DNA from: Mycolicibacterium stellerae | Lineage (GTDB): Bacteria > Actinomycetota > Actinomycetes > Mycobacteriales > Mycobacteriaceae | Direction of reading: 5' to 3' | DNA: 64,000 nucleotides | Assembly: GCF_003719305.1 (NCBI RefSeq) | Contig: NZ_RARC01000001.1 | Span: 515,513-579,512 of the forward strand | Part shown: positions 51,088 to 58,404 of the stretch, in pieces | Position numbering within the stretch: the stretch's first letter is position 1 | Layout: every line of letters begins with the position of its first letter | Notes under the pieces: generated by a model | Seen by the model: only the letters and a program-made list of their open reading frames with translations | The model's database searches: none | Told to the model about the DNA's origin: nothing | Program-made: the position numbers and the translations under genes

Positions 51088-51716
51088 TCACCGGTTGAGT
51101 CGTCCGATAGTGTGTCTTGTAGAAAGTTCGCTAGGCTTTCGATCGACTCCACGAAGGTTATGGCCGTCATAACGTCGACCTGTTGGTCGGCGGAGTGTGC
51201 GACTGAATTACGAAGCTCGCTCATGCTTTTCATGACTCTTGCCACATCATCGTCTAGACGGCCGTCGCGGTTAAGTATGTCAACCATGCGCCGAAACCCT
51301 ATCGAGCGTGGCTCTTTCGGATAGAGCTGGCGGAAGCGCTTTCGGAGGACACCGTCGAGATCGGCGAATGGCAGAAGAATCGCGGCCCTCGGCTCAAGCA
51401 CGGCTATCTGCTGGTACTTGCTTACGCGCTCCTCTACCGTCTCTGGCGGTAGGACTATCTGTTCCGGACTACCGTCGGTTATTGCTTTAGGAGCTTTCTC
51501 TTCGAGCTCCTCGGCAGCCTCCGCGAGCTCTCTCACCTTCTCTTCGAATTCGACGTCGACGCCAGCTGCCTTCAAACGTCGAATATCGCCCACGCGGTCA
51601 ACAAGTCTGTCCGCCGCGGATTTGATCTGTTTTCGCAGTAGGACGATTGACGAACCGGCAACCAAGGGCCATGCCCACGCATCGGATATCTGAACGATGA
51701 ACTCAAGCCAGGACAT
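51084..51716 (-). CDS. membrane-anchored HEPN-type protein (putative defence effector)
   Basis: 210 residues from ATG 51716. It has one N-terminal hydrophobic segment ('AWPLVAGSSIVLLRKQI'), a charged coiled coil (residues 40-80, 'FEEKVRELAEAAEELEEKAP') and a C-terminal helical domain with 'SELRNSVAHS', which fits the HEPN ribonuclease motif Arg-x4-His. Third gene of a minus-strand operon with a Swt1-type HEPN protein and DUF5343; its start shares one base with the preceding stop (TAATG). Convergent with the integrase by 4 bp overlap. Confidence 0.72.
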   Translation of the reverse strand: MSWLEFIVQISDAWAWPLVAGSSIVLLRKQIKSAADRLVDRVGDIRRLKAAGVDVEFEEKVRELAEAAEELEEKAPKAITDGSPEQIVLPPETVEERVSKYQQIAVLEPRAAILLPFADLDGVLRKRFRQLYPKEPRSIGFRRMVDILNRDGRLDDDVARVMKSMSELRNSVAHSADQQVDVMTAITFVESIESLANFLQDTLSDDSTGD

Positions 51717-52300
51717 TAGAGGCCAACCTGCCTATTCCAGTCTGTCACATACATTTCCAACCGCGCGAACTCCGGTTCTGACAGCATTCGGTGATGTGCC
51801 ACAAAGTTTCTTGCTCTTTCGAGCTCGTCGAGGCGCTGCTTCAACCAGTGTTGCGAAGGTATCAGGTCCTCGAACTCTGACCAGTTGTTGACAATGATGT
51901 CCGAGAGGCCTCCAAAGTCAACGAATCCCAAAGGGTCAGCGCGTAGGCCCGCGATCCATGAATTGTCTTGGGCGTCCTTGAGTCGAGTCTCAGCGTTGTC
52001 ATGAATCTTCTTCGGTACCTTTGTGTTCCACCATAAGGTATCGACATCGGAAAGTTTGTTCTGGATGAGCTCACGCACCGCGTTCTCAAAGCAATACAGC
52101 AATGCGTATAGCCGCGCCATCCTGATCGCGTCGTTCCGAATCGCTAGCGGGAAAGGTGCGATCGCCTCTTCGAAAAGCCGCTCCTCAGTGGCTTCTGCGT
52201 TGAGACCGACGCGCACCCCTGCCTGCCGGAATGTTTCTGCCTCAGCCTCGAACATCAAACTGCGGAAGAGAAACGTACGGAGCGAATCGTGTTCGCTCAC
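51716..52300 (-). CDS. Swt1-type HEPN domain protein
   Basis: 194 residues from ATG 52300, overlapping the DUF5343 stop (ATGA). The domain follows the Swt1 HEPN pattern: 'ALLYCFENAVRELIQNKLSD', 'VPKKIHDNAETRLKDAQD', 'FGGLSDIIVNNWSEFEDLIP', 'RNFVAHHRML'. The Arg-x4-His motif (RNFVAH) predicts metal-independent RNase activity. Swt1-HEPN proteins recur in bacterial defence islands. Its partners here are DUF5343 and a second, membrane-bound HEPN. Confidence 0.8.
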   Translation of the reverse strand: MSEHDSLRTFLFRSLMFEAEAETFRQAGVRVGLNAEATEERLFEEAIAPFPLAIRNDAIRMARLYALLYCFENAVRELIQNKLSDVDTLWWNTKVPKKIHDNAETRLKDAQDNSWIAGLRADPLGFVDFGGLSDIIVNNWSEFEDLIPSQHWLKQRLDELERARNFVAHHRMLSEPEFARLEMYVTDWNRQVGL

Positions 52301-52932
52301 GACAACAAGTTCTCACGCAGGGATCGAAAGATCGCGTTGAAGACTTCGATATCTTTCGTTGCAGGCAAGTGGATTTGGATTGTGTAGTGCAATTCGGCCG
52401 TCACCTGCCCGGTGCGCGACTGTTGCTCTGTAGCGCCATCACCCTCAGGGGTCTTGGTTGCGTGTGGGTCCTCGCGCTGAACGTTTTGTGGCACCGGTGT
52501 CGTTGTTCCGGGTGCGGCCTTCATGTCTGCGTGTTTGAGCAATGCATAAAAGGTCATCGCTTGCAGCTGCGCGACCTTGTCGGTCGAGTTGTGCTTCGAC
52601 TTGAACAAGCCTTCGACAGCGGGCCTGTCAGTTGATGTTGGGACCTCGCGTATGTGAAAGACGTCCTCGTAAGCCTCCCTTAGTGCTTCTGCGAGAACTA
52701 CCTTCGAGCGCGAGCCGTCCCGGTAAGCGTGATAGCGCGGCGTCGGGGTTCCGTCAGCCGTCAAGAATCCCAAGTCCTTGAGCAAAGGAACCATAGATCG
52801 ATCCCCACTGCCGCCGAACCCGATGCTCTTCAGGTGGTCGCTATTGAACTTGTCGGGGGCTACACCGTCGACGATCTTCTTTAGAATCGCGTCGAGATTC
52901 TTTGTCGAGACTAGATACCGTTGCGTCAGCAT
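52297..52932 (-). CDS. DUF5343 domain protein
   Basis: 211 residues from ATG 52932; the frame extends 20 codons upstream but homology starts here. DUF5343 pattern: 'FNSDHLKSIGFGGSGDRSMV', 'LLKDLGFLTADGTPTPRYHA', 'VLAEALREAYEDVFHIREV'. DUF5343 is a probable nucleic-acid-binding winged-helix family often found beside HEPN or nuclease genes. First gene of the three-gene operon, promoter within 52933-53261. Confidence 0.8.
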   Translation of the reverse strand: MLTQRYLVSTKNLDAILKKIVDGVAPDKFNSDHLKSIGFGGSGDRSMVPLLKDLGFLTADGTPTPRYHAYRDGSRSKVVLAEALREAYEDVFHIREVPTSTDRPAVEGLFKSKHNSTDKVAQLQAMTFYALLKHADMKAAPGTTTPVPQNVQREDPHATKTPEGDGATEQQSRTGQVTAELHYTIQIHLPATKDIEVFNAIFRSLRENLLS

Positions 52933-53261
52933 CGGCCACCTTACGCAGCAGAATGGGCACGGCGAACCCGCCCCTGTTGCATCATCGCCCATACGTTCGA
53001 CCAGTCAAGGTGACACGCCGCACCTGAGACAGCGCGCGGCCTGCTACTAGCTCGTTCTGGCGCGCCAGCAACCTGGTGTCACAAGTGTCTTGTCGGTGGC
53101 TTGTCGTCAGTCGAAACGCAACCTGCTGATTTGCCTTTATGACCCAATCGCCACGATTGGATCGATTTTGCGTCCAGAAATGTAGGAGGAGCTGGACATT
53201 TGCGTGCCCATTGGATCGCCAGCGGACCGTAGCGGGTTTGCTGCAGCGAATCTCCTAGCGG
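52933..53261. other. right end of the tRNA-Lys island, non-coding
   Basis: 329 bp between the defence operon promoter and attR. It holds copy 2 of the island-end repeat at 53090-53112 (TTGTCGGTGGCTTGTCGTC+AGTC). Nothing else is recognised. Confidence 0.6.
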
Positions 53262-53305
53262 CTTTTAATCCGCAGGTCCCAGGTTCGAGCCCTGGTGGGG
53301 GCACA
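53262..53305 (+). repeat. attR, 44-bp copy of the tRNA-Lys 3' half
   Basis: Identical to 40086-40129. Only the anticodon loop onward is present; the 5' half of a tRNA is absent, so it is not a gene. Confidence 0.95.
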
Positions 53306-53483
53306 GTGCACCGAGGGCATCCCGTTGTGGCCGGTGATAGACCTTCATGCCCCGGCGTTCGGACTCCAGGAGTCCGGCTCGGCGAAGCTGAGCCAGATGG
53401 TGGCTGACCGTGGATTCGGTCAACCCCCAAGGCGGATTCGCGAGGGCGAACTTCAACGAAGCCACGTTCCTGCCCCGCAGCAC
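53265..53483 (-). pseudogene. ArsR-family regulator remnant ending in attR
   Basis: The frame contains the recognition helix and wing of an ArsR protein ('LTESTVSHHLAQLRRAGLLE', 'RRGMKVYHRPQRDALGAL') but the N-terminal half is degraded and the last codons are read from the att core. A second broken copy of the same helix ('LTETTVSHHRAC') lies at 53539-53580 on the same strand. Not functional as seen. Confidence 0.7.
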
Positions 53484-53579
53484 GACGCTGCGAAGTCTTC
53501 AGCTGTAGACCTCGTCGACGACATCTACTTGACGGTACTCAGCAAGCCCGGTGGTGGCTGACGGTGGTTTCCGTCAGCC

Positions 53580-54140
53580 TCAGTCCTGGCGCGATTGTGT
53601 GGGAGTCCAGCGCGAAGCCAGGGCATCGCAGATGGCGCGTTGCTGACCTTCGTCCTGGTTGTGCATGAGGAGTCCTTCGATCGTGAAGATGCCGATCATC
53701 ACTTCGGCGTCCACGGTCGAGGTAGCGACTCCAGCGTTCTGGAGTTCGAAGCGGAACAGACTGCCGGTGATCGCGTGGAAGTTCTGATGCCATTCGGCGA
53801 CAGCCGGTGAGTGTTCGACGCGAGCATGCACGGTCGTCACCAGGCGACTCATCTCCGTGAGCTGGCCGACCACCCAGAGCAGCCGTGCCGCAATCGGCTC
53901 GCCCGCAACATCTTGATACAGCGGCCATACGTCAGCCATGACCGCAGTGAGGACCGCGATGAGGACGTCGTCCTTGTCGCCGAAATACCAGTAGATGGTG
54001 TTTGGGGCCACCCCGGCGTCTTTGGCCAGGCGACTCATCGAGGTGGCGTCGTAACCATCGTCAATGAAGAGACGCCGGGCTGCCGCCACGATCTCCGCAC
54101 GCTTCTCGTCGGCGGCTTGCGGGCGCTTGTTGCGTGCCAT
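53580..54140 (-). CDS. TetR family transcriptional regulator
   Basis: 186 residues from ATG 54140. Helix-turn-helix: 'IVAAARRLFIDDGYDATSMS' and 'DAGVAPNTIYWYFGDKDDVL' (residues 17-57). Divergent from the alpha/beta hydrolase across 103 bp that hold two matching palindromes, so it should repress itself and the hydrolase-monooxygenase unit. Confidence 0.9.
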   Translation of the reverse strand: MARNKRPQAADEKRAEIVAAARRLFIDDGYDATSMSRLAKDAGVAPNTIYWYFGDKDDVLIAVLTAVMADVWPLYQDVAGEPIAARLLWVVGQLTEMSRLVTTVHARVEHSPAVAEWHQNFHAITGSLFRFELQNAGVATSTVDAEVMIGIFTIEGLLMHNQDEGQQRAICDALASRWTPTQSRQD

Positions 54141-54173
54141 ACGTCTTCCCTTCCACCGGCTAGATCACAGTTT

Positions 54174-54221
54174 CTTGAATAGCGTTCAAGACATTGCTAT
54201 CTTATGTTGAATGCCATTCAA
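54174..54221. promoter_or_regulatory. twin TetR operators
   Basis: Two 15-base palindromes with the same arms: TTGAAT-AGC-GTTCAA at 54175-54189 and TTGAAT-GCC-ATTCAA at 54207-54221, 32 bp apart (about three helical turns). The first extends to CTTGAAT...GTTCAAG (54174-54190). The second covers an ATG at 54211, supporting the downstream GTG as hydrolase start. Confidence 0.78.
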
Positions 54222-54243
54222 GATACTCCACCTAGGGAACACC

Positions 54244-55161
54244 GTGACTAAGCCAGGCAGCTACGTTCGACACGACGTCACCTTTACCTCCGAGGGCACA
54301 CCCTGCGCCGCATGGCTCTATCGGCCCGACGGTGTTGAGAACCCACCCGTCGTGGTGATGGCCCACGGCTTCGCCGCGTTCCGCGAACTGCGGCTGGACG
54401 CCTACGCTGCACGGTTCGCCCAGGCCGGATACGCCGCGCTGGTGTTCGACTACCGGCACTGGGGGGCCAGCGGAGGACAACCCCGCCGCATCCTCGACAT
54501 CGGTCGCCAGCATGCTGATTGGCGCGCCGCCATCGCCTACGCCCGCAGGCTTGAGAACGTCGACACGACCCGCGTGGTGGGGTGGGGTTCCTCGTTCGGC
54601 GGTGGCCATGTTCTGGACCTGGCGGCCCACAACCACGATCTGGCCGCCGCGATCGTCCAGGTGCCCCACGTCAGCGGTCCCGCATCGGGGTTCGCCCAGT
54701 CGCCGAAACTGGTCTCACGTCTGATCGTCGCGGCGATACGCGATCAGGTGGGTGCGTGGCTGGGCCGCCCACCCCATCGGGTCAAGTCCATCGGCAGGCC
54801 CGGCGACGTCGCGATGATGACCTCGCCCGGTGCCTATGACCTGGTGGAGCGGATGGCCGGAGACCAGCTGGAGAAACTGCTGGCCGAGAATGACGTCGCC
54901 GCCCGCATCGCGCTGCGCGTGCCGTTCTACTCACCGGGTCGACAGGCCACCAAGATCACCGCGCCAACGTTGGTCCAACTCGCGACGAAGGACGATGTCA
55001 CCCCCTACGCCAAAGCTCAGAAGATCGTGGCGCGCATACCCCATGGTGAAGTGCGCTCCTACGACTGCACCCACTTTGAGCCCTACCTCGATCCGCACTT
55101 CGAAGGAATCGTCTCCGACCAGATTGATTTCCTCGACCGCCACGTCGGGAGCAACCGATGA
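54244..55161 (+). CDS. alpha/beta hydrolase (dienelactone hydrolase/acetyl-xylan-esterase-like)
   Basis: 305 residues from GTG 54244 with TAGGGA upstream; an ATG at 54211 would add 11 residues but lies in the operator. Motifs: 'VVMAHGFAAFRELRLDAYAA', nucleophile elbow 'VGWGSSFGGGHVLDLAAH' (about residue 119), acid region 'LVQLATKDDVTPYA', catalytic His in 'YDCTHFEPY'. Coupled (ATGA) to a Baeyer-Villiger-type monooxygenase fragment; a ketone-to-ester-to-acid route is suggested. Confidence 0.87.
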   Translation: MTKPGSYVRHDVTFTSEGTPCAAWLYRPDGVENPPVVVMAHGFAAFRELRLDAYAARFAQAGYAALVFDYRHWGASGGQPRRILDIGRQHADWRAAIAYARRLENVDTTRVVGWGSSFGGGHVLDLAAHNHDLAAAIVQVPHVSGPASGFAQSPKLVSRLIVAAIRDQVGAWLGRPPHRVKSIGRPGDVAMMTSPGAYDLVERMAGDQLEKLLAENDVAARIALRVPFYSPGRQATKITAPTLVQLATKDDVTPYAKAQKIVARIPHGEVRSYDCTHFEPYLDPHFEGIVSDQIDFLDRHVGSNR

Positions 55162-55760
55162 CAACGCTGCCGTCGAGCGTGCAGACCCTCATCGTCGGCG
55201 CGGGATTCGCCGGGTTGGCCGCCGCCGCAACGGTACTTCGCGATGATCCCAACGCCGACGTGCTGATCATTGAACGGGCTGACGAGGTGGGTGGAACGTG
55301 GCGCGACAACACCTATCCCGGCTGCGCCTGTGACGTGCCGACCTCGCTGTATTCATTCTCCTTCGCCCCGAGCGCGATGTGGAGCCACACCTTCGCCCGC
55401 CAACCCGAGATCTACCGCTACCTGAACTCGGTTGTCGATGACACCGGACTGCGGCAGCGTCTGGTCACCGGGTGCGCCCTGCTCAGCGCGAAGTGGGATG
55501 CAGCGCATCAAACCTGGCAGGTGCAGACCTCGTCAGGGGACCTCACCGCCAAGGTCTTAGTCGCAGCCACCGGGGCACTATCCACCCCGAAGATGCCCGA
55601 CGTGGCAGGACTGAACACGTTCACCGGCAAGGTCTTTCACTCCGCAACCTGGGACCACGACCACGACCTAACCGGCGAACGGGTCGCCGTCGTAGGAACT
55701 GGGGCCTCGGCAGTGCAGTTCGTCCCCGAAATCGCCGACCGCGCCGCGCACCCGCTCTGA
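55158..55760 (+). pseudogene. flavin-containing (Baeyer-Villiger-type) monooxygenase, 3'-truncated
   Basis: 200 residues from ATG 55158. FAD motif 'TLIVGAGFAGLAAAATVL', 'GGTWRDNTYPGCACDVPTSL', and the fingerprint Phe-x-Gly-x3-His-x3-Trp in 'FTGKVFHSATW'; the NADPH motif 'VAVVGTGASAVQFVPEIAD' is present, then the frame stops at 55760. Intact enzymes have about 480-540 residues, so over half is missing. IS481-like remnants follow, which suggests insertion and deletion. Confidence 0.85.
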
Positions 55761-55923
55761 CGATCCGACTTTGTGGGACCGGCGCGGCGGCGATGTCACC
55801 GCATTGTCACAGCGGGGTGCGGATCACGGGAGTTGCCTGGAGACGCATTGAGACTGATTGCGCTGGTCGTAACTCTTTGAGAGTTATTGCAAGACAACAA
55901 TATTCGGCCCTTTTCCGGCTCGC

Positions 55924-56073
55924 GAACGTACCCGGGCGGTCTGCGATGGGCTGCGCGCGGCGTTGGCGACCTATGGGGTGCCCGAACAGATTCTGACTGA
56001 TAACGGCAGGGTGTTCACCGGCCGGTTCTGCCATCCCCCGGTGGAGGTGCTCTTCGATGCGATTTGTCGCCGC
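55924..56073 (+). pseudogene. IS481-family transposase, internal fragment
   Basis: About 50 codons of the integrase core: 'ERTRAVCDGLRAALATYGVP', 'EQILTDNGRVFTGRF' (second catalytic Asp), 'HPPVEVLFDAICR'. The upstream catalytic region and the Glu motif are lost. Confidence 0.78.
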
Positions 56074-56078
56074 GACGA

Positions 56079-56157
56079 GCCCCGACTAACAACACGAGGT
56101 GTCAAGGATCAACCGAAACATAAACGTCAACAATCAACCGACTATGAACAGGGGCAC
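56079..56157 (+). repeat. 79-bp IS-end repeat, copy A
   Basis: Starts GCCCCGACTAACAACAC, ends GAACAGGGGCAC. Matches 57287-57365 with six differences. In copy B the TAA is the transposase stop, so this is probably the 3' end of an IS481-like element. Confidence 0.75.
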
Positions 56158-56326
56158 AACGCGTCAATCGAGATAGCGCGCTATCCCGCCCTGCGCAGGT
56201 GCGCCGACAGCCACCGACACACATTTTGTCGGTGGCTTGTCGTCAGTCACGTGGCTTTGCCGCGTTGCGGGTGCTGTTGGCTACGGCGAGGGTCACCGCG
56301 AGGCCGACACCCAGTAGTAGCCCGCT

Positions 56327-56623
56327 TTACGCTTCGCACGCCGTTCCGTTGCCGTCGCGGTCAAGTTCGTAGATGTCCGTCCCGATGACTTTGACAGGAC
56401 CTTGGACATAAGCCGGACCGTTGCCACTGCCGCCAGCGCAGTCGACGTCACTGGCGATGGGAACGCAACCCGAGTAGTTCGGGTCGCACTCGGAGGTTTG
56501 CTGTAGAGGCATATATGGACTGAGCGTCCATACAACTGCTACGCCATCCGGATTCGCCTTGGCTACTGGACTCAGCGCGATAATCATGATCAATCCTGAT
56601 AGCAGCAACGCCAATCGACCCAT
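56327..56623 (-). CDS. secreted excalibur-like protein, paralogue of 40295-40585
   Basis: 98 residues from ATG 56623. Signal peptide 'MGRLALLLSGLIMIIALSPV' with AKA cleavage region. Mature part: 'SECDPNYSGCVPIASDVDC' and the calcium-type loop 'YELDRDGNGTACEA'. It keeps the full reading frame although the neighbouring zinc-finger copy is broken, so it may still be functional. Confidence 0.75.
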   Translation of the reverse strand: MGRLALLLSGLIMIIALSPVAKANPDGVAVVWTLSPYMPLQQTSECDPNYSGCVPIASDVDCAGGSGNGPAYVQGPVKVIGTDIYELDRDGNGTACEA

Positions 56624-57033
56624 AGACGCAAATGCTAACCACAGCGTCAGTGCAATTTTCTGTGTTTGCTCGAACCCACCCACCCACTCAACAGACTGGC
56701 GAGCGCCTGCCCCCACAACACCACCCAGGGAGAAATTGTCGGGCACCGCTGAATTTTTTCAGCAAATCCGACTCTGGAACCTTTCTCAACGGTTGGCGCA
56801 GGCTGGCGCGTTGCCGAGACTCTTACCCAGATAAGCAAGAAGCGCAGGCAAACTGCATGACGCAACCAATGTCTAACTACAGTGGTGAGAGCCCGATTGG
56901 TGTGACGTATAGCGACTAATCGGAGTCAGTCGGAGCTGCTTCGGTTCCGCTCTGCGGGGGCCACTTGGATGCTTAAAGAGCCCGCTAGGTGAGCAAGGGG
57001 TTCCCTTTCGCACACCTATCACCAGGAGTACTT
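56624..57033. other. divergent region of the duplicated island end
   Basis: 410 bp corresponding to 40586-40958 of the intact island. Short stretches are similar (for example GAGCAAAC near the signal-peptide gene), the 23-bp direct repeats upstream of the intact zinc-finger gene are not recognisable, and no gene is seen. Confidence 0.5.
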
Positions 57034-57297
57034 ATGTCTCTGGACAACGACATGCGCGACGATCACCCCCGGCCTCTCGATGGCGAAACAAGCCCTGGAG
57101 CGTCCAAGGCATCGTGTGCGTGTCCTGGCAACAGGTGCATCGGACGCCACTACGGCGGGCAACGCTGCGACGTCCACATCGACGGCGAGCTGCTGCGCTT
57201 CTGGGTCGGCGATCAACTGGTCAAAACCGCCGCCCGAACCAGCACCGGACAGGTACGAAACAAACAGGCCCTTCGCACCGCGACCGGCCCCGACTAA
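57034..57297 (+). pseudogene. zinc-finger gene 5' end fused to IS481-like transposase 3' end
   Basis: ATG 57034 opens like the zinc-finger protein (MSLDNDMRDDHPR), shifts frame at 'PLDGETSPGAS' (the other frame still reads MAKQALER), and from about 57128 encodes a transposase C-terminus: 'IGRHYGGQRCDVHIDGELLR', 'FWVGDQLVKTAARTSTGQVR'. Neither zinc finger remains. This is a chance fusion after deletion. Confidence 0.7.
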
Positions 57298-57365
57298 CAA
57301 CACAGAGTGTCAAGGATCAACCGAAACAGAAACGTCAACCATCAACCGACAATGAACAGGGGCAC
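57287..57365 (+). repeat. 79-bp IS-end repeat, copy B
   Basis: Begins two codons before the transposase stop (GACTAA). See copy A at 56079-56157; the two bracket the duplicated island end. Confidence 0.75.
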
Positions 57366-57601
57366 CAGCAAACGCCGAGGTTAGGCTTTTTGGCGATGTC
57401 GCCGGGTATGCCCATACGTGTACTCACGTCCGCACCGCCTCCACACGGTGCCGGAAACGCCGCGCTGCGGCCTGTCCAGCAACGGTCAATTGATATCTGC
57501 CACGAGCACGACCCTCCGGCGGCGCCCAAGCCGGGCAATCCATCGCGCACACAGGCCTCGCACGCAGCCAACGTTTCTGACCCAGTCGTGCCGATACGAG
57601 C
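57298..57601. other. region after the IS remnant, no gene seen
   Basis: 304 bp: the rest of IS-end copy B, then unassigned GC-rich sequence up to the end of the convergent membrane-protein gene. Confidence 0.5.
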
Positions 57602-57901
57602 TCACATCTCGACGGAGATCTCCTTGGGCTTCAGCGCCTCTGCAATGCGCCAGCGGCGCCAGCGCACGAGAACCACGATGGTGATGCCAGCGAAAATCAC
57701 CGTCGCGGCGCCGAACAGCGAGGCCACGATCATGTTCGCCGTCTCCCCGGACCAGCAGGTGCTGCCGCCCTTGCACTCGTACTTACGGTCCGGCTCGTCG
57801 AGTGCCAACCAGTCGTAACCGGAGACGACAGCGAACGGTGCGCACAACAGCGCCATGCCAAAAAAGCTGAGGAACATCGCCCACCAATTGGACTTCTTCA
57901 C
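57602..57901 (-). CDS. small membrane protein, unknown
   Basis: 99 residues from ATG 57901. Two hydrophobic helices ('WWAMFLSFFGMALLCAPFAV' and 'MIVASLFGAATVIFAGITIV') flank an external loop with two Cys ('KYECKGGSTCWSG') that could form a disulfide. A basic cytoplasmic tail follows. It marks the return to single-copy chromosomal sequence. Confidence 0.75.
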   Translation of the reverse strand: MKKSNWWAMFLSFFGMALLCAPFAVVSGYDWLALDEPDRKYECKGGSTCWSGETANMIVASLFGAATVIFAGITIVVLVRWRRWRIAEALKPKEISVEM

Positions 57902-58404
57902 GGCTCAAAAATATCCCGGCGGTCCCGTGGGCGACACAGATATCGCTCTCACCTATGCCGGCCGTCACGCGGCGATCGGTGACAGTTAAGTGCATGTCCC
58001 GAAAAGACTGTCCTCGCTCAGTCAACACACAAGGCACGCGGCACAGCTAACCGTGCATGTTGATGACAGCAGTAGCCGCGGCCGCAGGCTTCACTGCCTT
58101 GGCAATGCTTCGGGGGTGCCGACCGCCGGGCCGTGCGCTTGGTCGTCACGACGCGACCTCGCCGTCGAGACCCAGGATGCGGTGATAATCGGCTAGATCC
58201 CGATAGTCCACTCCGTTGTCATTGGGCGGTGTAGCCGTGGCGAGCCAGCGCTGAGTGCGCAACCGTGCCGCGGCCTGTCGATCTCGCAGGCCGCATCGGC
58301 CGATGTCGAGGCCGGACGCGGGCTGAGGCGTTCGCGCCCGTAGCGGCGATCCGGCGGTGTTGCACTGAGCCGCGCTACGGCGCGCGCGGCGTTATGGTCT
58401 CGAG
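57902..58404. other. gap with possible minus-strand gene fragments
   Basis: 503 bp. On minus, a frame without start ends at 58146 reading 'DYRDLADYHRILGLDGEVAS'. Its TGA overlaps a GTG (58149) that opens a 43-codon Cys/His-rich frame to 58018 ('VTTKRTARRSAPPKHCQGSE'). The GTGA overlap is what real operons show, but neither piece is recognised. Confidence 0.4.

Larger units (their letters stand above)
40086..53305. mobile_element. 13.2-kb phage-satellite-like integrative island in tRNA-Lys
   Basis: Bounded by a perfect 44-bp direct repeat (40086-40129 and 53262-53305), it holds a complete tyrosine integrase near attR, a serine recombinase, excisionase-like HTH proteins, prim-pol and AAA helicase, an iteron-like region, one capsid gene, an HGG-motif phage protein and a HEPN-containing operon. 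No large terminase, portal, tail or lysis gene is recognisable. That profile fits a phage-inducible-island-like satellite better than a prophage. Many genes are lower in GC and codon bias than the flanking chromosome. Confidence 0.85.
55761..56326. other. remnant mosaic after the truncated monooxygenase
   Basis: Contains an IS481-like transposase fragment (55924-56073), a 79-bp IS-end repeat (56079-56157), and the third copy of the island-end repeat (56214-56250). The first 160 bp show nothing recognisable. Confidence 0.6.
56214..57100. repeat. second, degraded copy of the tRNA-Lys island left end
   Basis: Collinear with 40189-41030: island-end repeat (56214), excalibur-like gene (56327-56623) and the start of the zinc-finger gene (57034), with nearly equal spacing (113 vs 106 bp; 411 vs 374 bp). 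No tRNA-Lys fragment precedes it. Confidence 0.7.

Noticed and set aside
53262..53305. Second tRNA-Lys gene at attR
   Set aside because: Only the 3' half from the anticodon loop is present; no D-arm or 5' acceptor precedes it.
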